A stretch of DNA of 64,000 nucleotides, taken from contig JBBCGI010000001.1 of the NCBI GenBank assembly GCA_037200975.1, positions 2,356,001 through 2,420,000 of the forward strand, given 5' to 3'. The notes under the pieces were generated by a model that saw only the letters and a program-made list of their open reading frames with translations, did not search any database and had not been told where the DNA came from. Positions 1-8,734 of the stretch are shown piece after piece. Made by a program: the position numbers and the translations under genes. This DNA comes from Pseudomonadota bacterium (GTDB taxonomy: Bacteria > Pseudomonadota > Gammaproteobacteria > Steroidobacterales > Steroidobacteraceae). Within the stretch, counting starts at the first letter, position 1, and each line of letters opens with the position of its first letter.

Positions 1-197
1 GGCGTCACATCGAAGCCCTCGCGCACGCGCGGGAATGTGTCGAGAGTGCGGCGCGGCAACTTACGCAAAGCCGCGCCGGAGAACTTGTGGCGGAGGATCT
101 GCGGGCGGCGCAGAAGGCGCTCGAGGAGATCACCGGAGTTTTCACCGCCGACGACTTGTTAGGCCGCATCTTCGGATCGTTTTGCATAGGAAAATGA
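1..197 (+). CDS. mnmE: tRNA modification GTPase MnmE (C-terminal part only)
   Basis: The window opens inside this gene; the frame is readable from base 3 and gives the last 64 residues. MnmE, together with MnmG, installs the carboxymethylaminomethyl group on U34 of certain tRNAs in the cytoplasm. The visible piece is the C-terminal helical domain with the family ending: an [15 protein letters not shown] block and the terminal FCIGK, whose Cys is conserved in MnmE. The partner mnmG lies at 4627 on the same strand but behind four unrelated genes, so the two are not one transcription unit here. The upstream start is outside the window. Confidence 0.95.
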   Translation, partial: RHIEALAHARECVESAARQLTQSRAGELVAEDLRAAQKALEEITGVFTADDLLGRIFGSFCIGK

Positions 198-201
198 AGG
201 C

Positions 202-630
202 GTGTGGGTAGGTAATCGCTGTTATCCGCCGAACGACGTGCAGCTCGCGCTGGAGAGCCTGTTCGGCGAATCCGTGGCCGGGATCAAGGTCATCCAGTAT
301 TCGATCTACGTGCGCTTCCACTGGCGCGCGATCGCCACCACGCGCCCCGATCGCATCTACCTGCGCGGCAGCGGCAAGGAGTTCTTCGCCGACGGGCCGC
401 TGGTGCTGCACGAGTACTTCCACGTGATCCGCCAGTGGGCGACGGGCGATATGACGATTCCGCGCTATCTACTCGAGTGTTTCCGCCGTGGCTACTGGGA
501 CAATCGCTACGAAGTGGAAGCGCGCGAATACACCTCGACGGAGATCTTTCGTTACCGGGCGCTGCTGGCGCAGCACCGCACGGCGGCGCTGCCACCGGGC
601 GTGCACCCGATCCGGCGCAAATCCGCCTGA
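202..630 (+). CDS. Small HExxH zinc-metallopeptidase-like protein (DUF4157-like)
   Basis: 142 residues with a GTG start four bases after the mnmE stop. Residues 70-74 read HEYFH, an HExxH zinc-binding motif, and Glu residues at 104, 106 and 109 could supply the third ligand, as in DUF4157-type metallopeptidase-like domains. No signal peptide or membrane segment is visible, so it should be cytoplasmic unless exported with a partner. The substrate is unknown. Its position directly behind mnmE suggests co-transcription, but nothing links it to tRNA modification. The start is uncertain because the only purine-rich stretch (GAAGG) lies too close to the GTG. A copy of the word CTATCTAC lies at 465-472. 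Confidence 0.7.
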   Translation: MWVGNRCYPPNDVQLALESLFGESVAGIKVIQYSIYVRFHWRAIATTRPDRIYLRGSGKEFFADGPLVLHEYFHVIRQWATGDMTIPRYLLECFRRGYWDNRYEVEAREYTSTEIFRYRALLAQHRTAALPPGVHPIRRKSA

Positions 631-636
631 GCTGAC

Positions 637-1821
637 TCAGCCGAGCAGTGCTTCGCGCCGGTACAACCGGCCGGCCAGAAACATCAGCAATACGCCGTAG
701 ACCAGCGTGCTCGTCACCGAGATCGCCACGTGCAGCGGCACGATGGGCTCGGCGCGCACGATGGTCGTCAGCAGCAGATGCTGGCTCAGGAAGGGCACGA
801 ACATCAGCGAGGTTTTCGCCTGCAGCCCGAGGATGCCGGCGAACATCAGCGGCATCGTCGGAATGGTGATGACGAGGCCGAGGTACGTCTGCGCTTCCCG
901 GTAGCTCTTCGCGAATCCGGAAATGATGCTCAGGTACGAAGCACCGAACAGGATGAGCGGCGCGCAGCAGGCGATCATCTTGGTCGCTGCGGCCGGACCC
1001 AAGTTTGCGGTGATGCCCACCTGCTCGAGGCCGACGAAGCTGATGGCAATCGCGAACATGATCACCGTCAGCACCAGCGACACGAACATGTACGTCGCGG
1101 CCGCGGCGATCTTGCCGTAGATCAGATGCTCGCGCGGCACGGGTGCGGTGAGCAGCATTTCGAGCGAGCCGCGCTCGCGTTCGCCGGCGGTGGCATCGAT
1201 CGCGAGATACAGGCCGCCAAACAACATCGCCAGCAGCACGATGTACGACAACATGTTCAGCACCAGCACCGAGCGGCTGGAAGGTGTCGACACGTCGATC
1301 TCCTGCACGGAGATCGGCAGCACGGACAAAGGCTCGATGCCGCGCGCGAGGAAACGCAGCTGCGCGATCTCTATGCCGTACTGCGAAATCAACGCACGCA
1401 CGCGGCCGACGCCGCGGCGATCGAAGCCGCGCGAACCGTCGGAATAGAGGACGACCGGCGCCGGCTCACCCGCCTGCAGGCGAGTGCCGAAATCCTCCGG
1501 GATATCGAGGATGATCTTGTGAGTCTGCGTCGCGACTGCGTCGCGCATTCCAGTTTCATCGAGCGTGACGGGCTCGATGTCGACGCCTCGCGCACGCAAG
1601 TGCGCGAGCAGGTTGGGCGCGCGCTCCGCATGGGTGACGGCTACTTGAATGTTTTCGTCCGACTGCTCCTCGGCATGTGAAATGCCGAACTGCACGATCG
1701 CGGCCACGAGAATCGGGCCAAACAACGGGCCGAACACCAACGCCGACATCAGCGTGCGCCGGTCGCGCAGGTTCTCGCGGAACTCCTTGCGGAACACCGC
1801 CCAGACGCCGTGCAGGTTCAC
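637..1821 (-). CDS. ABC-2 type transporter permease, NatB-like
   Basis: 394 residues. GTG start overlapping the stop of the upstream ATPase gene by four bases (GTGA), a typical translationally coupled pair. One membrane segment lies near residues 20-45, followed by a long extracytoplasmic part, then about five membrane segments in the C-terminal half, including the stretch that begins ATAGERERGSLEMLLTAPV, a conserved cytoplasmic loop of ABC-2 permeases. This layout matches NatB, the membrane subunit of Na+ exporting ABC systems, and related multidrug exporters. Na+ specificity is known only for a few members, so the substrate remains open. The frame stays open upstream into the ATPase gene, but the coupled GTG is the sensible start. 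Confidence 0.88.
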   Translation of the reverse strand: MNLHGVWAVFRKEFRENLRDRRTLMSALVFGPLFGPILVAAIVQFGISHAEEQSDENIQVAVTHAERAPNLLAHLRARGVDIEPVTLDETGMRDAVATQTHKIILDIPEDFGTRLQAGEPAPVVLYSDGSRGFDRRGVGRVRALISQYGIEIAQLRFLARGIEPLSVLPISVQEIDVSTPSSRSVLVLNMLSYIVLLAMLFGGLYLAIDATAGERERGSLEMLLTAPVPREHLIYGKIAAAATYMFVSLVLTVIMFAIAISFVGLEQVGITANLGPAAATKMIACCAPLILFGASYLSIISGFAKSYREAQTYLGLVITIPTMPLMFAGILGLQAKTSLMFVPFLSQHLLLTTIVRAEPIVPLHVAISVTSTLVYGVLLMFLAGRLYRREALLG

Positions 1822-2552
1822 TTCGTTGCCTCGTCGCCGGTGCCCATCAGATGCACGAATGCATCTTCGAGCTGGCTGTTGCCGGCGTGCGCGCGGATGT
1901 CGGCGAGGGCGCCCGCGGCCACCACCTGGCCGCCGGCGATCACGACCACCGCGTCGCACAGCTGTTCGACTTCCTGCATCACGTGACTCGAGAACAGCAC
2001 GCAATGCCCGGCATCGCGCAGTTGCAGCAGCAGCTTGCGCAGGCCACGCACCGCCATCACGTCGAGGCCGTTGGTCGGCTCGTCCAGCAACACGTTGCGC
2101 GGCCGGTGGATCAGCGCGCGGGCCAGCGCGGTTTTGAGCTTCTGCCCCTGCGAGTAGCCCTTCGCGTAGCGGTCCGCGAACGGCTGCATCTCGAGCAGCT
2201 CGATCAACTCAGCGGCGCGCGCGTCGCGATCGGCGCGCGACATGCCATGCAACTCGCCGAAGTAGGCGATGTTCTCGCGCGCGGTCAGATGGTTGTAGAT
2301 GCCGGCACCGTGCGACAACACGCCAATCGCACGCCGCGCCGCGATCGGATCCGCGGTCACGCTCGTGCCGTCGATCAACGCATCGCCCGAGTCGGGCTTG
2401 AGCACCGTGTACAACATGCGCAGGGTCGTGGACTTGCCGGCGCCGTTCGCGCCTAACAACCCGGTGATCTGCCCGTCGCGCGCGGTGAAACTCACGCCGC
2501 GCACCGCGGCGACGCTGCCGAAGGACTTGCTGAGGGCGCGCGCTTCTAACAT
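1818..2552 (-). CDS. ABC transporter ATP-binding protein, NatA-like
   Basis: 244 residues, ATG start. Walker A GANGAGKST at residues 34-42, signature YSQGQ at 133-137 and Walker B VLLDEP at 154-159 define an ABC ATPase of the ABC-2/drug-exporter class (CcmA/NatA type). The signature departs from LSGGQ, as is common in this class, and the Q-loop region reads SHGAG. It is cytoplasmic and powers the permease encoded immediately downstream with a 4-base overlap. The two genes form a complete simple exporter. The peptidase gene ending at 2569 on the same strand is 16 bases upstream, so all three could be read as one unit. The exported substrate cannot be told from sequence. Confidence 0.93.
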   Translation of the reverse strand: MLEARALSKSFGSVAAVRGVSFTARDGQITGLLGANGAGKSTTLRMLYTVLKPDSGDALIDGTSVTADPIAARRAIGVLSHGAGIYNHLTARENIAYFGELHGMSRADRDARAAELIELLEMQPFADRYAKGYSQGQKLKTALARALIHRPRNVLLDEPTNGLDVMAVRGLRKLLLQLRDAGHCVLFSSHVMQEVEQLCDAVVVIAGGQVVAAGALADIRAHAGNSQLEDAFVHLMGTGDEATK

Positions 2553-2568
2553 GGCATCTGGCGTGGAT

Positions 2569-4041
2569 TCACGGCGCGGGGCCCGCCAGCGTGGTGAAGA
2601 ACGGCATCGGCGCGAGTTTCGCGGTGCACTTGGTGTCGAGACCCTTCGCGCTTCCCGCCTTGATGAAATCCGCGATCACGCGATCGACGCAGGGCGCGGC
2701 CAGTTGCCCGTGCCCGTGGCCGGCGACGATCACGTGTTTGCTGTCGGCGAAGGCGCGCTGCGCCAACGTGGCGTATTCGGGCGGCGTCACGGGATCGTCG
2801 GCCCCCGACAGCAGCAGCGCCGCGGCCTCGCTCTGGAGCGGCGCGTGCAGGTCGGCATCGACGACGCCCTTCGGCCAGTCGGCGCAGGCCTCGATGAGCT
2901 GCTCGACCTGCAGCGCACCCATGTGCGTGCCAGCCAGCGCGGCGCGATCGAGCTTCGCGGTGTCGATGAGCGGCGTGTCTTCGCTGCACGCGACGCTGTT
3001 GTGCATGCCGTAAGCAAAAGCCTCCTCCAGCGAATGCGCGAACACGCGGAACTGGTTGGCGAGCGGCGTGTAGTTCTGTTCGTGCACGGCCAGATGCAGC
3101 GACAGCGGCAGCAGCGCCGCCTGGTCGTCGTTGTAGCTGGCAAATCGCAACACGGCGGAAAGGTGCCGTGGCGTGAAATCGAAATTGATGGGCCGTCCGG
3201 TGACCGCGTCCGCCACGACCGCGCGCACTGGTTTGACCTCCAGCGCAGCACGCAACGCGTGATAGTCCGCGTTCGGATCCGCGAACGCTTTCGCACAGGA
3301 GGCATCGTTCGTGCAGCGTTTGAGGATGCGCTCGAGTGCGCGCTCCGCGTCGATGGCGATTGCCGGGCCCAGCACCTGCTCGGGATTGATCACGCCGTCG
3401 AGGATCAGCGAGCGGGTCGCCTTGGGATACTTGCGCGCGTAATGCTGCGCCACGCGTGTGCCGTACGACCCACCGTAGAGATTGATGCGGTCGTATCCCA
3501 ACGCCACGCGAACCGCGTCGAGATCGCGCACCGCGATGCTGGTGGTGTACTGGCGCAGATCCGAGGTCTTCGAGAGATCGTCGCGGCATTTGCGATTCGC
3601 CGGACCGACTTCCACTTCGTTGAATTTCTCGAAGATGTTTTCCGTCTCGTAGTTGCAGTCGAGACGATGCGAGCGGCCGGTGCCGCGCTGATCGAGCAGG
3701 ATGATGTCGCGGTCGCGGCGCACGCGATCGAACGGCGCGGCAGAGGAGGTGTACAGATCCACCGCCGACGTGCCGGGACCGCCCGCGATCAGGAACAACG
3801 GGTCCGGCGCCTTGTTGAGGCTGATCGCCGGCACACGTGCGACGAATAGCTCTATCTGCCGGCCATTCGGCTGGTCGGGATTCTCCGCGACCTTGAACGT
3901 CGCGCATTCGGCGGACAGCGCCAGCATGCGGGCTGGATGTTCGAGCCGGCACGGAGCGAGCAAAATCGTCGGGGTGCTGACCTCGGCCTGCGCGATTGCG
4001 GCGAATCCCAAGAGTCCTGTGAGGGCGCAAAGACGCTTCAT
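2569..4041 (-). CDS. Exported alpha/beta-hydrolase peptidase (tripeptidyl aminopeptidase-like)
   Basis: 490 residues from the ATG at 4041, chosen over an ATG six codons upstream because it gives a clean signal peptide (MKRLCALTGLLGFAAIAQA) with a plausible cleavage site near residue 19. The oxyanion-hole motif GGPG is at 87-90, the nucleophile elbow GGSYG at 190-194 with Ser192, and the C-terminal region holds SGADDPVTP (likely Asp) and GHGHGQ (likely His). This is the TAP/SCO7095 type of serine peptidase, which releases short peptides from N-termini. It probably acts in the periplasm. Placement before the NatAB-like genes suggests peptide turnover and export, but this is only context. Confidence 0.88.
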   Translation of the reverse strand: MKRLCALTGLLGFAAIAQAEVSTPTILLAPCRLEHPARMLALSAECATFKVAENPDQPNGRQIELFVARVPAISLNKAPDPLFLIAGGPGTSAVDLYTSSAAPFDRVRRDRDIILLDQRGTGRSHRLDCNYETENIFEKFNEVEVGPANRKCRDDLSKTSDLRQYTTSIAVRDLDAVRVALGYDRINLYGGSYGTRVAQHYARKYPKATRSLILDGVINPEQVLGPAIAIDAERALERILKRCTNDASCAKAFADPNADYHALRAALEVKPVRAVVADAVTGRPINFDFTPRHLSAVLRFASYNDDQAALLPLSLHLAVHEQNYTPLANQFRVFAHSLEEAFAYGMHNSVACSEDTPLIDTAKLDRAALAGTHMGALQVEQLIEACADWPKGVVDADLHAPLQSEAAALLLSGADDPVTPPEYATLAQRAFADSKHVIVAGHGHGQLAAPCVDRVIADFIKAGSAKGLDTKCTAKLAPMPFFTTLAGPAP

Positions 4042-4112
4042 GCGGCGCGCAGGATACACGAGCGCGAATGTCCGGCCGCGCCCGGCGCAGTGGACGAATT
4101 TTCAGAACGCGA

Positions 4113-4147
4113 AATGAAAAGGGCGCGCCGATCGCTCGACGCGCCCC
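4113..4147 (-). terminator. Intrinsic terminator of the 4172-4495 gene
   Basis: On the minus strand GGGCGCG and CGCGCCC (7 bp) flank a 12-base loop and are followed by TTTTCATTT. It lies 25 bases after the stop at 4172 and separates that gene from the peptidase gene starting at 4041. Confidence 0.7.
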
Positions 4148-4171
4148 GACTCCTGCAATCGTCCGCTGCGA

Positions 4172-4495
4172 CTAGTTGCGATCCTGGGCATCGTGCTTCT
4201 GGCGATAGATGCGGCGCGACTGCTGGTTCGCCTCGTGCTGCAGGTGGGCGCGCTCGCGCGCGGTCACCGTGCCGTCGGACTTCGCGCGGGCTTCGGCGCG
4301 GCGCAGGTGGACCTGGCCGGCGGCGAGACGGCGCGTTTCGCGACGCGTCAGTTCGCCATTGGCCACGCCGTTGTAGATGCGTCCCGCCTGATGGTTTTCG
4401 CGGCGATCGAGGCGGGGCGTGCCGGCGGCGGCAGTGCCCGCCATCGCCAGCGAAACAGCCAGACCGAGACCGGCCAGTAGGGTCGACTTCTTCAT
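4172..4495 (-). CDS. Small exported Arg/Glu/His-rich protein of unknown function
   Basis: 107 residues from the ATG at 4495, which has a good ribosome site (AGGAGAGATCCAC before ATG). A signal peptide is clear (MKKSTLLAGLGLAVSLAMAGTAAA). The mature part is short, highly charged and helical-looking, with repeated R/E/H-rich segments (LDRRENHQAGRIYNGVANGE, then LTRRETRRLAAGQVHLRRAE). The Asn-Gly-Glu-Leu-Thr and Asp-Gly-Thr-Val-Thr stretches followed by Arg/Glu resemble two short, spaced helix-turn units. I do not recognise a named domain. The frame continues upstream of the ATG, but without signal-like sequence. It is a single-gene unit with its own terminator, facing away from mnmG. Confidence 0.75.
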   Translation of the reverse strand: MKKSTLLAGLGLAVSLAMAGTAAAGTPRLDRRENHQAGRIYNGVANGELTRRETRRLAAGQVHLRRAEARAKSDGTVTARERAHLQHEANQQSRRIYRQKHDAQDRN

Positions 4496-4626
4496 GTGGA
4501 TCTCTCCTGCAATTCGAGCCGGAAATCGGCGCTCTTGTTCTCTAACAACGCCGCGGGCGCGGTGGCGTTGACGCGGCCGCGGGCCTACAATGCGCGCCCT
4601 TAACTCCTTGATCGCACGGTATTTCC

Positions 4627-6522
4627 TTGGGTTCAGCGGCAACATTTGACGTAATCGTCATCGGCGGCGGCCACGCAGGCACGGAAGCCGCGCTGGCGGC
4701 CGCGCGCATGGGTGCGCGCACCTTGCTGCTCACGCAGTCCATCGAGACGCTGGGGCAGATGAGCTGCAATCCGGCCATCGGTGGGATCGGCAAGGGACAC
4801 CTGGTCAAGGAGATCGACGCGCTGGGCGGCGTGATGGCGCGCGCGGCCGATGCCGCCGCGATCCAGTCGCGCACGTTGAACGCCAGCAAGGGTCCCGCGG
4901 TGCGCGCCACGCGCACGCAGGCGGATCGTCAGCTCTACAAGGCGTTCGTGCGCCGCACGCTCGAGAACCAGCCGAACCTCACGTTGTTCCAGCAGGAGTG
5001 CGGCGATCTCATCGTCGAAGGCGACGCCGTGCGCGGGGTCGTCACCGTCACCGGCATTGAGTTCCGTGCGCCTTCGGTCGTGTTGACTGTCGGCACCTTC
5101 CTCGGCGGGCGTATCCACGTCGGGTTGGACAACTACGCGGGCGGCCGCGCCGGCGATCCGCCGTCTAACAAGCTCAGCGAGCGCCTGCGTGCGTTGCCGT
5201 TTCGCGTGGCGCGTCTCAAGACCGGGACGCCGCCGCGCATCGACGGCCGCAGCATCGACTATTCGCAGCTCGCAGCGCAGTACTCCGACGCGCCGCGTCC
5301 GGTGTTCAGCTATCTAGGCCGCGAAAGCGATCATCCCGCGCAGCTGCCGTGTCATATCACCGCGACCACGGAGCGCACCCACGAGATCATTCGTGCTGCC
5401 ACCGATCGCTCGCCGATGTTCACTGGCAAGATCGAAGGCGTCGGCCCGCGTTACTGTCCGAGCGTCGAAGACAAGGTAGTCAGGTTTGCGGACAAGGCTT
5501 CGCACCAGATCTTCATCGAACCCGAAGGCCTCAATACCCACGAGGTGTATCCGAACGGCATCTCGACCAGCCTGCCCTACGACGTGCAGTACGAATTCGT
5601 GCGCACGATCAAGGGATTCGAGAATGCGCACATCACGCGGCCGGGCTATGCGATCGAATACGATTTCTTCGATCCGCGCGACCTCAAATCCTCGCTCGAG
5701 ACGAAGGTGCTCGCGGGGCTGTTCTTCGCCGGCCAGATCAACGGCACCACGGGTTACGAGGAAGCCGCTGCGCAGGGCCTCATCGCCGGCATCAATGCGG
5801 CGCGTCTGGTGCGTGGCGCGGACGCATTCAGGCCGTCGCGCAGCGAGAGTTATGTCGGTGTACTCATCGACGACCTCGTCACGCGCGGTACACGCGAGCC
5901 GTATCGCATGTTCACCAGCAGGGCCGAACACCGCCTGCTGCTGCGCGAGGACAATGCGGATCTGCGGCTCACGCCGGCCGGCCGCGAGCTCGGCCTGGTG
6001 GACGACGAACGCTGGGCGTTTTTCGAAGCGAAGCGCGATGGCAGCGCGCGCGAGCTCGCGCGTTTTGAAACCACGCGGATCAAGGCCGCGGATATTCCCG
6101 CCGAGTGGCGCACGCGTGTGCTGGGCGATTCGGCGGTGCGCGATGTAGTTAGCGCGTTCGACCTGCTGCGCCGGCCGGAAGTCGGCTACGACCAGGTCAT
6201 CGAATTGATCGGTGCGCCGGCCGCGAATGCCGACGACCGCATTGCCTCGCAGGTGCGCATCCAGCTCGAAGTCGCGGCGAAATATTCCGGCTATATCGAA
6301 CGCCAGGAAGAAGAGATCGCGCGCCAGCGCCGCAACGAGGAAACGCGTTTGCCGGCGGACCTCGATTACATGCGCGTCGTGGGGCTGTCGAACGAAGTGC
6401 GGCAGAAGCTGGCGCAGGTTCGCCCGGACACGGTGGGCCAGGCGGCACGCGTCGCGGGCATCACGCCGGCGGCGGTTTCGATCCTGCTGGTGCATCTCAA
6501 GAAAATCAGCCGCGCTGCCTGA
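4627..6522 (+). CDS. mnmG: tRNA uridine-5-carboxymethylaminomethyl modification enzyme MnmG (GidA)
   Basis: 631 residues, the usual family length. The N-terminal FAD-binding motif is [12 protein letters not shown] (G13-G15), followed by the MnmG signature around [20 protein letters not shown]; the [11 protein letters not shown] block and the helical C-terminal domain are also present. With MnmE it forms cmnm5U34 in tRNA, using FAD and methylene-tetrahydrofolate. The start is a TTG at 4627; the next in-frame Met lies inside the Rossmann fold, so TTG is effectively forced. No strong ribosome site precedes it. It overlaps the next gene by one base (TGATG). In many gammaproteobacteria rsmG and parAB follow mnmG; here they do not. 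Confidence 0.97.
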   Translation: MGSAATFDVIVIGGGHAGTEAALAAARMGARTLLLTQSIETLGQMSCNPAIGGIGKGHLVKEIDALGGVMARAADAAAIQSRTLNASKGPAVRATRTQADRQLYKAFVRRTLENQPNLTLFQQECGDLIVEGDAVRGVVTVTGIEFRAPSVVLTVGTFLGGRIHVGLDNYAGGRAGDPPSNKLSERLRALPFRVARLKTGTPPRIDGRSIDYSQLAAQYSDAPRPVFSYLGRESDHPAQLPCHITATTERTHEIIRAATDRSPMFTGKIEGVGPRYCPSVEDKVVRFADKASHQIFIEPEGLNTHEVYPNGISTSLPYDVQYEFVRTIKGFENAHITRPGYAIEYDFFDPRDLKSSLETKVLAGLFFAGQINGTTGYEEAAAQGLIAGINAARLVRGADAFRPSRSESYVGVLIDDLVTRGTREPYRMFTSRAEHRLLLREDNADLRLTPAGRELGLVDDERWAFFEAKRDGSARELARFETTRIKAADIPAEWRTRVLGDSAVRDVVSAFDLLRRPEVGYDQVIELIGAPAANADDRIASQVRIQLEVAAKYSGYIERQEEEIARQRRNEETRLPADLDYMRVVGLSNEVRQKLAQVRPDTVGQAARVAGITPAAVSILLVHLKKISRAA

Positions 6523-8162
6523 TGGTCGCGTCGCTGTTTCGCACGCCGCTCCTCTGCGTATTACTCGCCACGGCAGCCATCGCGCTTGCCGGCTGCAGTC
6601 AGCGCGACAGCGCGAAGAACGCCGCAGGGGAATCCATCGTCGAGCTGCGCCGCGGCAACGGCCCGGATCCGGATTCGCTCGATCCGCACAAGGCGCGCGC
6701 CATGGAAGCCATGGTGGTGCTGCGGGATTTGTTCGAAGGGCTCACGCGCCTCGATCACGATGCCGCGCCGATTCCCGGTCAGGCGGCGAGCTGGACGGCG
6801 AGCGGCGACGGGCTCGTGTACACCTTCAAGCTGCGGCCGAACCTGCAATGGTCGAATGGGGATCCGCTCGTCGCGGAAGACTTCGCCGCGGGGCTGCGCC
6901 GGCTGGTCGATCCGCTTACCGCCTCGCAATATGCGCAGGTGGTCGACGTCATCAAGAACGCGCCCGACATCATTGCCGGCAAGAAGCCGGTCGCCGAACT
7001 CGGTGTTGCGGCGCCAGACGACATGACCGTCGTGATCACGCTGGAAACACCTGCGCCCTATCTACCGGGACTGATGGCACATCCCTCGACCGCGCCGCTG
7101 CACCGGCCGTCGCTCGCGCGGCTCGGCGATCGCTTCGCGCGCGCGGGCGAGCAGGTGTCGAACGGCGCCTTCGTGCTCAAGGAATGGCTGCAGGGCAGTT
7201 ACATCCGCGCGGTTCGCAATACGCACTACTGGGGCAACGCGGCGAACAAGATCGATGCGGTCAAGTACCTGCAGATCGCCGACGAAAATGCGGAGCTGCG
7301 CGCGTACCGCTCGGGCGAGCTGCATTTCACGGCGGTGGTGCCGCGCGGGCAGTTCGACTGGATCGAGCAAAACCTCGGCAACGAGCTGCATATTTCGCCG
7401 CAGCTCACCATCTACTACTACGGCTTCAATCTCGATCGCGCGTTGTTCAAGGACCCCAAGGTCCGCAAGGCGCTGTCGATGGTGATCGACCGCGAACGCC
7501 TGGCGAACTCCGTGCTGCGCGTCGGCGAGTTGCCGGCCTACGGCTGGGTGCCTCCGGGGGTTTTCAACTACACGTCGCAGAGCGCCGATTACGCGAAGCA
7601 GCCGATCGCGGAACGCATCGTCACCGCGCGCAAGTTGTTAGGCGAGGCGGGTTACTCGCCCGCGAAGCCACTGCGGTTCGAGCTGCGCTACAACACCGGC
7701 GAAGTGCATGCCAAGGTGGCCGTGGCGGTTGCCTCGATGTGGAAGGAAGCGCTCGGCGTCGAAGCCCAGCTCACCGCGGTCGAGTTCAAATCGCTGATGC
7801 AGGATGTCGATCGGCGCGACGTCGACGTGTTCCGCTTCTCCTGGGTGGGCGACTACAACGATCCATACACGTTCCTGCAATATTTGAAGGGCGACTTCGG
7901 CATCAACCTGCCGCATTACAAGAGCGCGGCGTACGACGCGTTGCTAGCCGAGGCCTCGCGTCAAACCGATCTGACCCGGCGCCGCGACCTGCTCGAACAA
8001 GCCGAACGCGCCATGCTCGACGACCAGCCGCTGATCCCGATTTACTTCTACGTAAACAAGCACCTGGTGAAACCCGAGGTGCATGGCTGGTACGACAACG
8101 TCATGAACGTCACGTACTCGCAGGACCTGCAGTTGGTGTCAGGTGGGACTTCGGGGAACTAA
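6522..8162 (+). CDS. Peptide ABC transporter substrate-binding lipoprotein (OppA/SBP_bac_5 family)
   Basis: 546 residues. A lipoprotein signal ends at the lipobox LAGC (Cys near residue 25), so the mature protein is anchored facing the periplasm. Family 5 binding-protein features include GNGPDPDSLDPHKA near the N-terminus, GLRPNLQWSNGDPL-type text and the Y-x-x-F-N-x-D block (YYYGFNLDRALFKDP). Members bind oligopeptides or other small solutes for Opp/Dpp permeases; no permease genes are nearby, so it must use distant partners or serve another role such as murein-peptide capture. It is coupled to mnmG by TGATG. The last nine codons (LVSGGTSGN and stop) are read from the 5' arm of the inverted repeat at 8133-8274, so the native C-terminus was probably altered. 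Confidence 0.9.
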   Translation: MVASLFRTPLLCVLLATAAIALAGCSQRDSAKNAAGESIVELRRGNGPDPDSLDPHKARAMEAMVVLRDLFEGLTRLDHDAAPIPGQAASWTASGDGLVYTFKLRPNLQWSNGDPLVAEDFAAGLRRLVDPLTASQYAQVVDVIKNAPDIIAGKKPVAELGVAAPDDMTVVITLETPAPYLPGLMAHPSTAPLHRPSLARLGDRFARAGEQVSNGAFVLKEWLQGSYIRAVRNTHYWGNAANKIDAVKYLQIADENAELRAYRSGELHFTAVVPRGQFDWIEQNLGNELHISPQLTIYYYGFNLDRALFKDPKVRKALSMVIDRERLANSVLRVGELPAYGWVPPGVFNYTSQSADYAKQPIAERIVTARKLLGEAGYSPAKPLRFELRYNTGEVHAKVAVAVASMWKEALGVEAQLTAVEFKSLMQDVDRRDVDVFRFSWVGDYNDPYTFLQYLKGDFGINLPHYKSAAYDALLAEASRQTDLTRRRDLLEQAERAMLDDQPLIPIYFYVNKHLVKPEVHGWYDNVMNVTYSQDLQLVSGGTSGN

Positions 8163-8274
8163 GTCGGTGCCGGGTCGGACTTACGCGATGCCCGCAATTC
8201 TTGAAGCGAATTGCCTGCTCCCGTAAGTCCGACCCGGCACCGACTTAGTTCCCCGAAGTCCCACCTGACACCAA
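8133..8274. repeat. Long inverted repeat, nested (TTGGTGTCAGGTGGGA family with a second element inside)
   Basis: Arms 8133-8185 and 8222-8274 are perfect 53-base reverse complements around a 36-base loop, which itself holds GCAATTC / GAATTGC. The outer 28 bases (TTGGTGTCAGGTGGGACTTC...) match the element at 16634-16730, while the inner part (TCGGTGCCGGGTCGGACTTACG) is a separate palindromic unit, so one element appears nested in another. The outer arm contains the end of the preceding gene. The design (no ORF, mobile-looking palindrome) resembles REP/REPIN-type elements moved in trans by Y1 (RAYT/IS200-like) transposases, but no such transposase is in the window. Confidence 0.9.
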
Positions 8275-8406
8275 GGCCTCGTCCGACACGGCCGCGGCCG
8301 ACCGTCCCTACACCGATCCGTCACGCCACCGACATTCAACCAACATGGCGTAAAGCGATGCTCTCCACACCCGGCACCCCGATGCGCCGCGGTTCAAGGA
8401 GCTCCC

Positions 8407-8712
8407 GTGAGAAACATGTCAGGTTTGTTCGCAGATTCCCGCGGCGCCTTCGTGCCGACGGAGTTCCAGGAGATGGTCGACGTCGCCGGATGTGCGCTCG
8501 ACGAACAGCTCGAACAGCTGCATCGCCGTTACGCCGCCGCGAGCCGCGCCGCATCGAAGGCGCGTTTCGAGCTGGAATTGCTCGAAAACCGGGATGACGT
8601 TCCCGCTCACCTGCTCGCGCACGCCCAGCGCCAGCGCGCCGCGGCCGAGACCCGCAGCGCAGCGCTGCTGCGGGCCATCGACGCGCTCGAAGAACGGATG
8701 GAGGACGCCTGA
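8407..8712 (+). CDS. Small coiled-coil-like protein of unknown function
   Basis: 101 residues, GTG start preceded by AAGGAGCTCCC (a good ribosome site). The sequence is Ala/Glu/Arg-rich and mostly helical from residue 20 on (EFQEMVDVAGCALDEQLEQL, then repeated Ala-Arg-Glu heptad-like runs), so a dimeric coiled coil is likely. There is no signal peptide or membrane segment and no family I recognise. It stands alone between the repeat at 8133-8274 and the convergent DUF885 gene. Competing frames on the minus strand are shorter and lack a start signal. Confidence 0.55.
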   Translation: MRNMSGLFADSRGAFVPTEFQEMVDVAGCALDEQLEQLHRRYAAASRAASKARFELELLENRDDVPAHLLAHAQRQRAAAETRSAALLRAIDALEERMEDA

Positions 8713-8734
8713 TGCGCCGCCATACGGCCGACGA

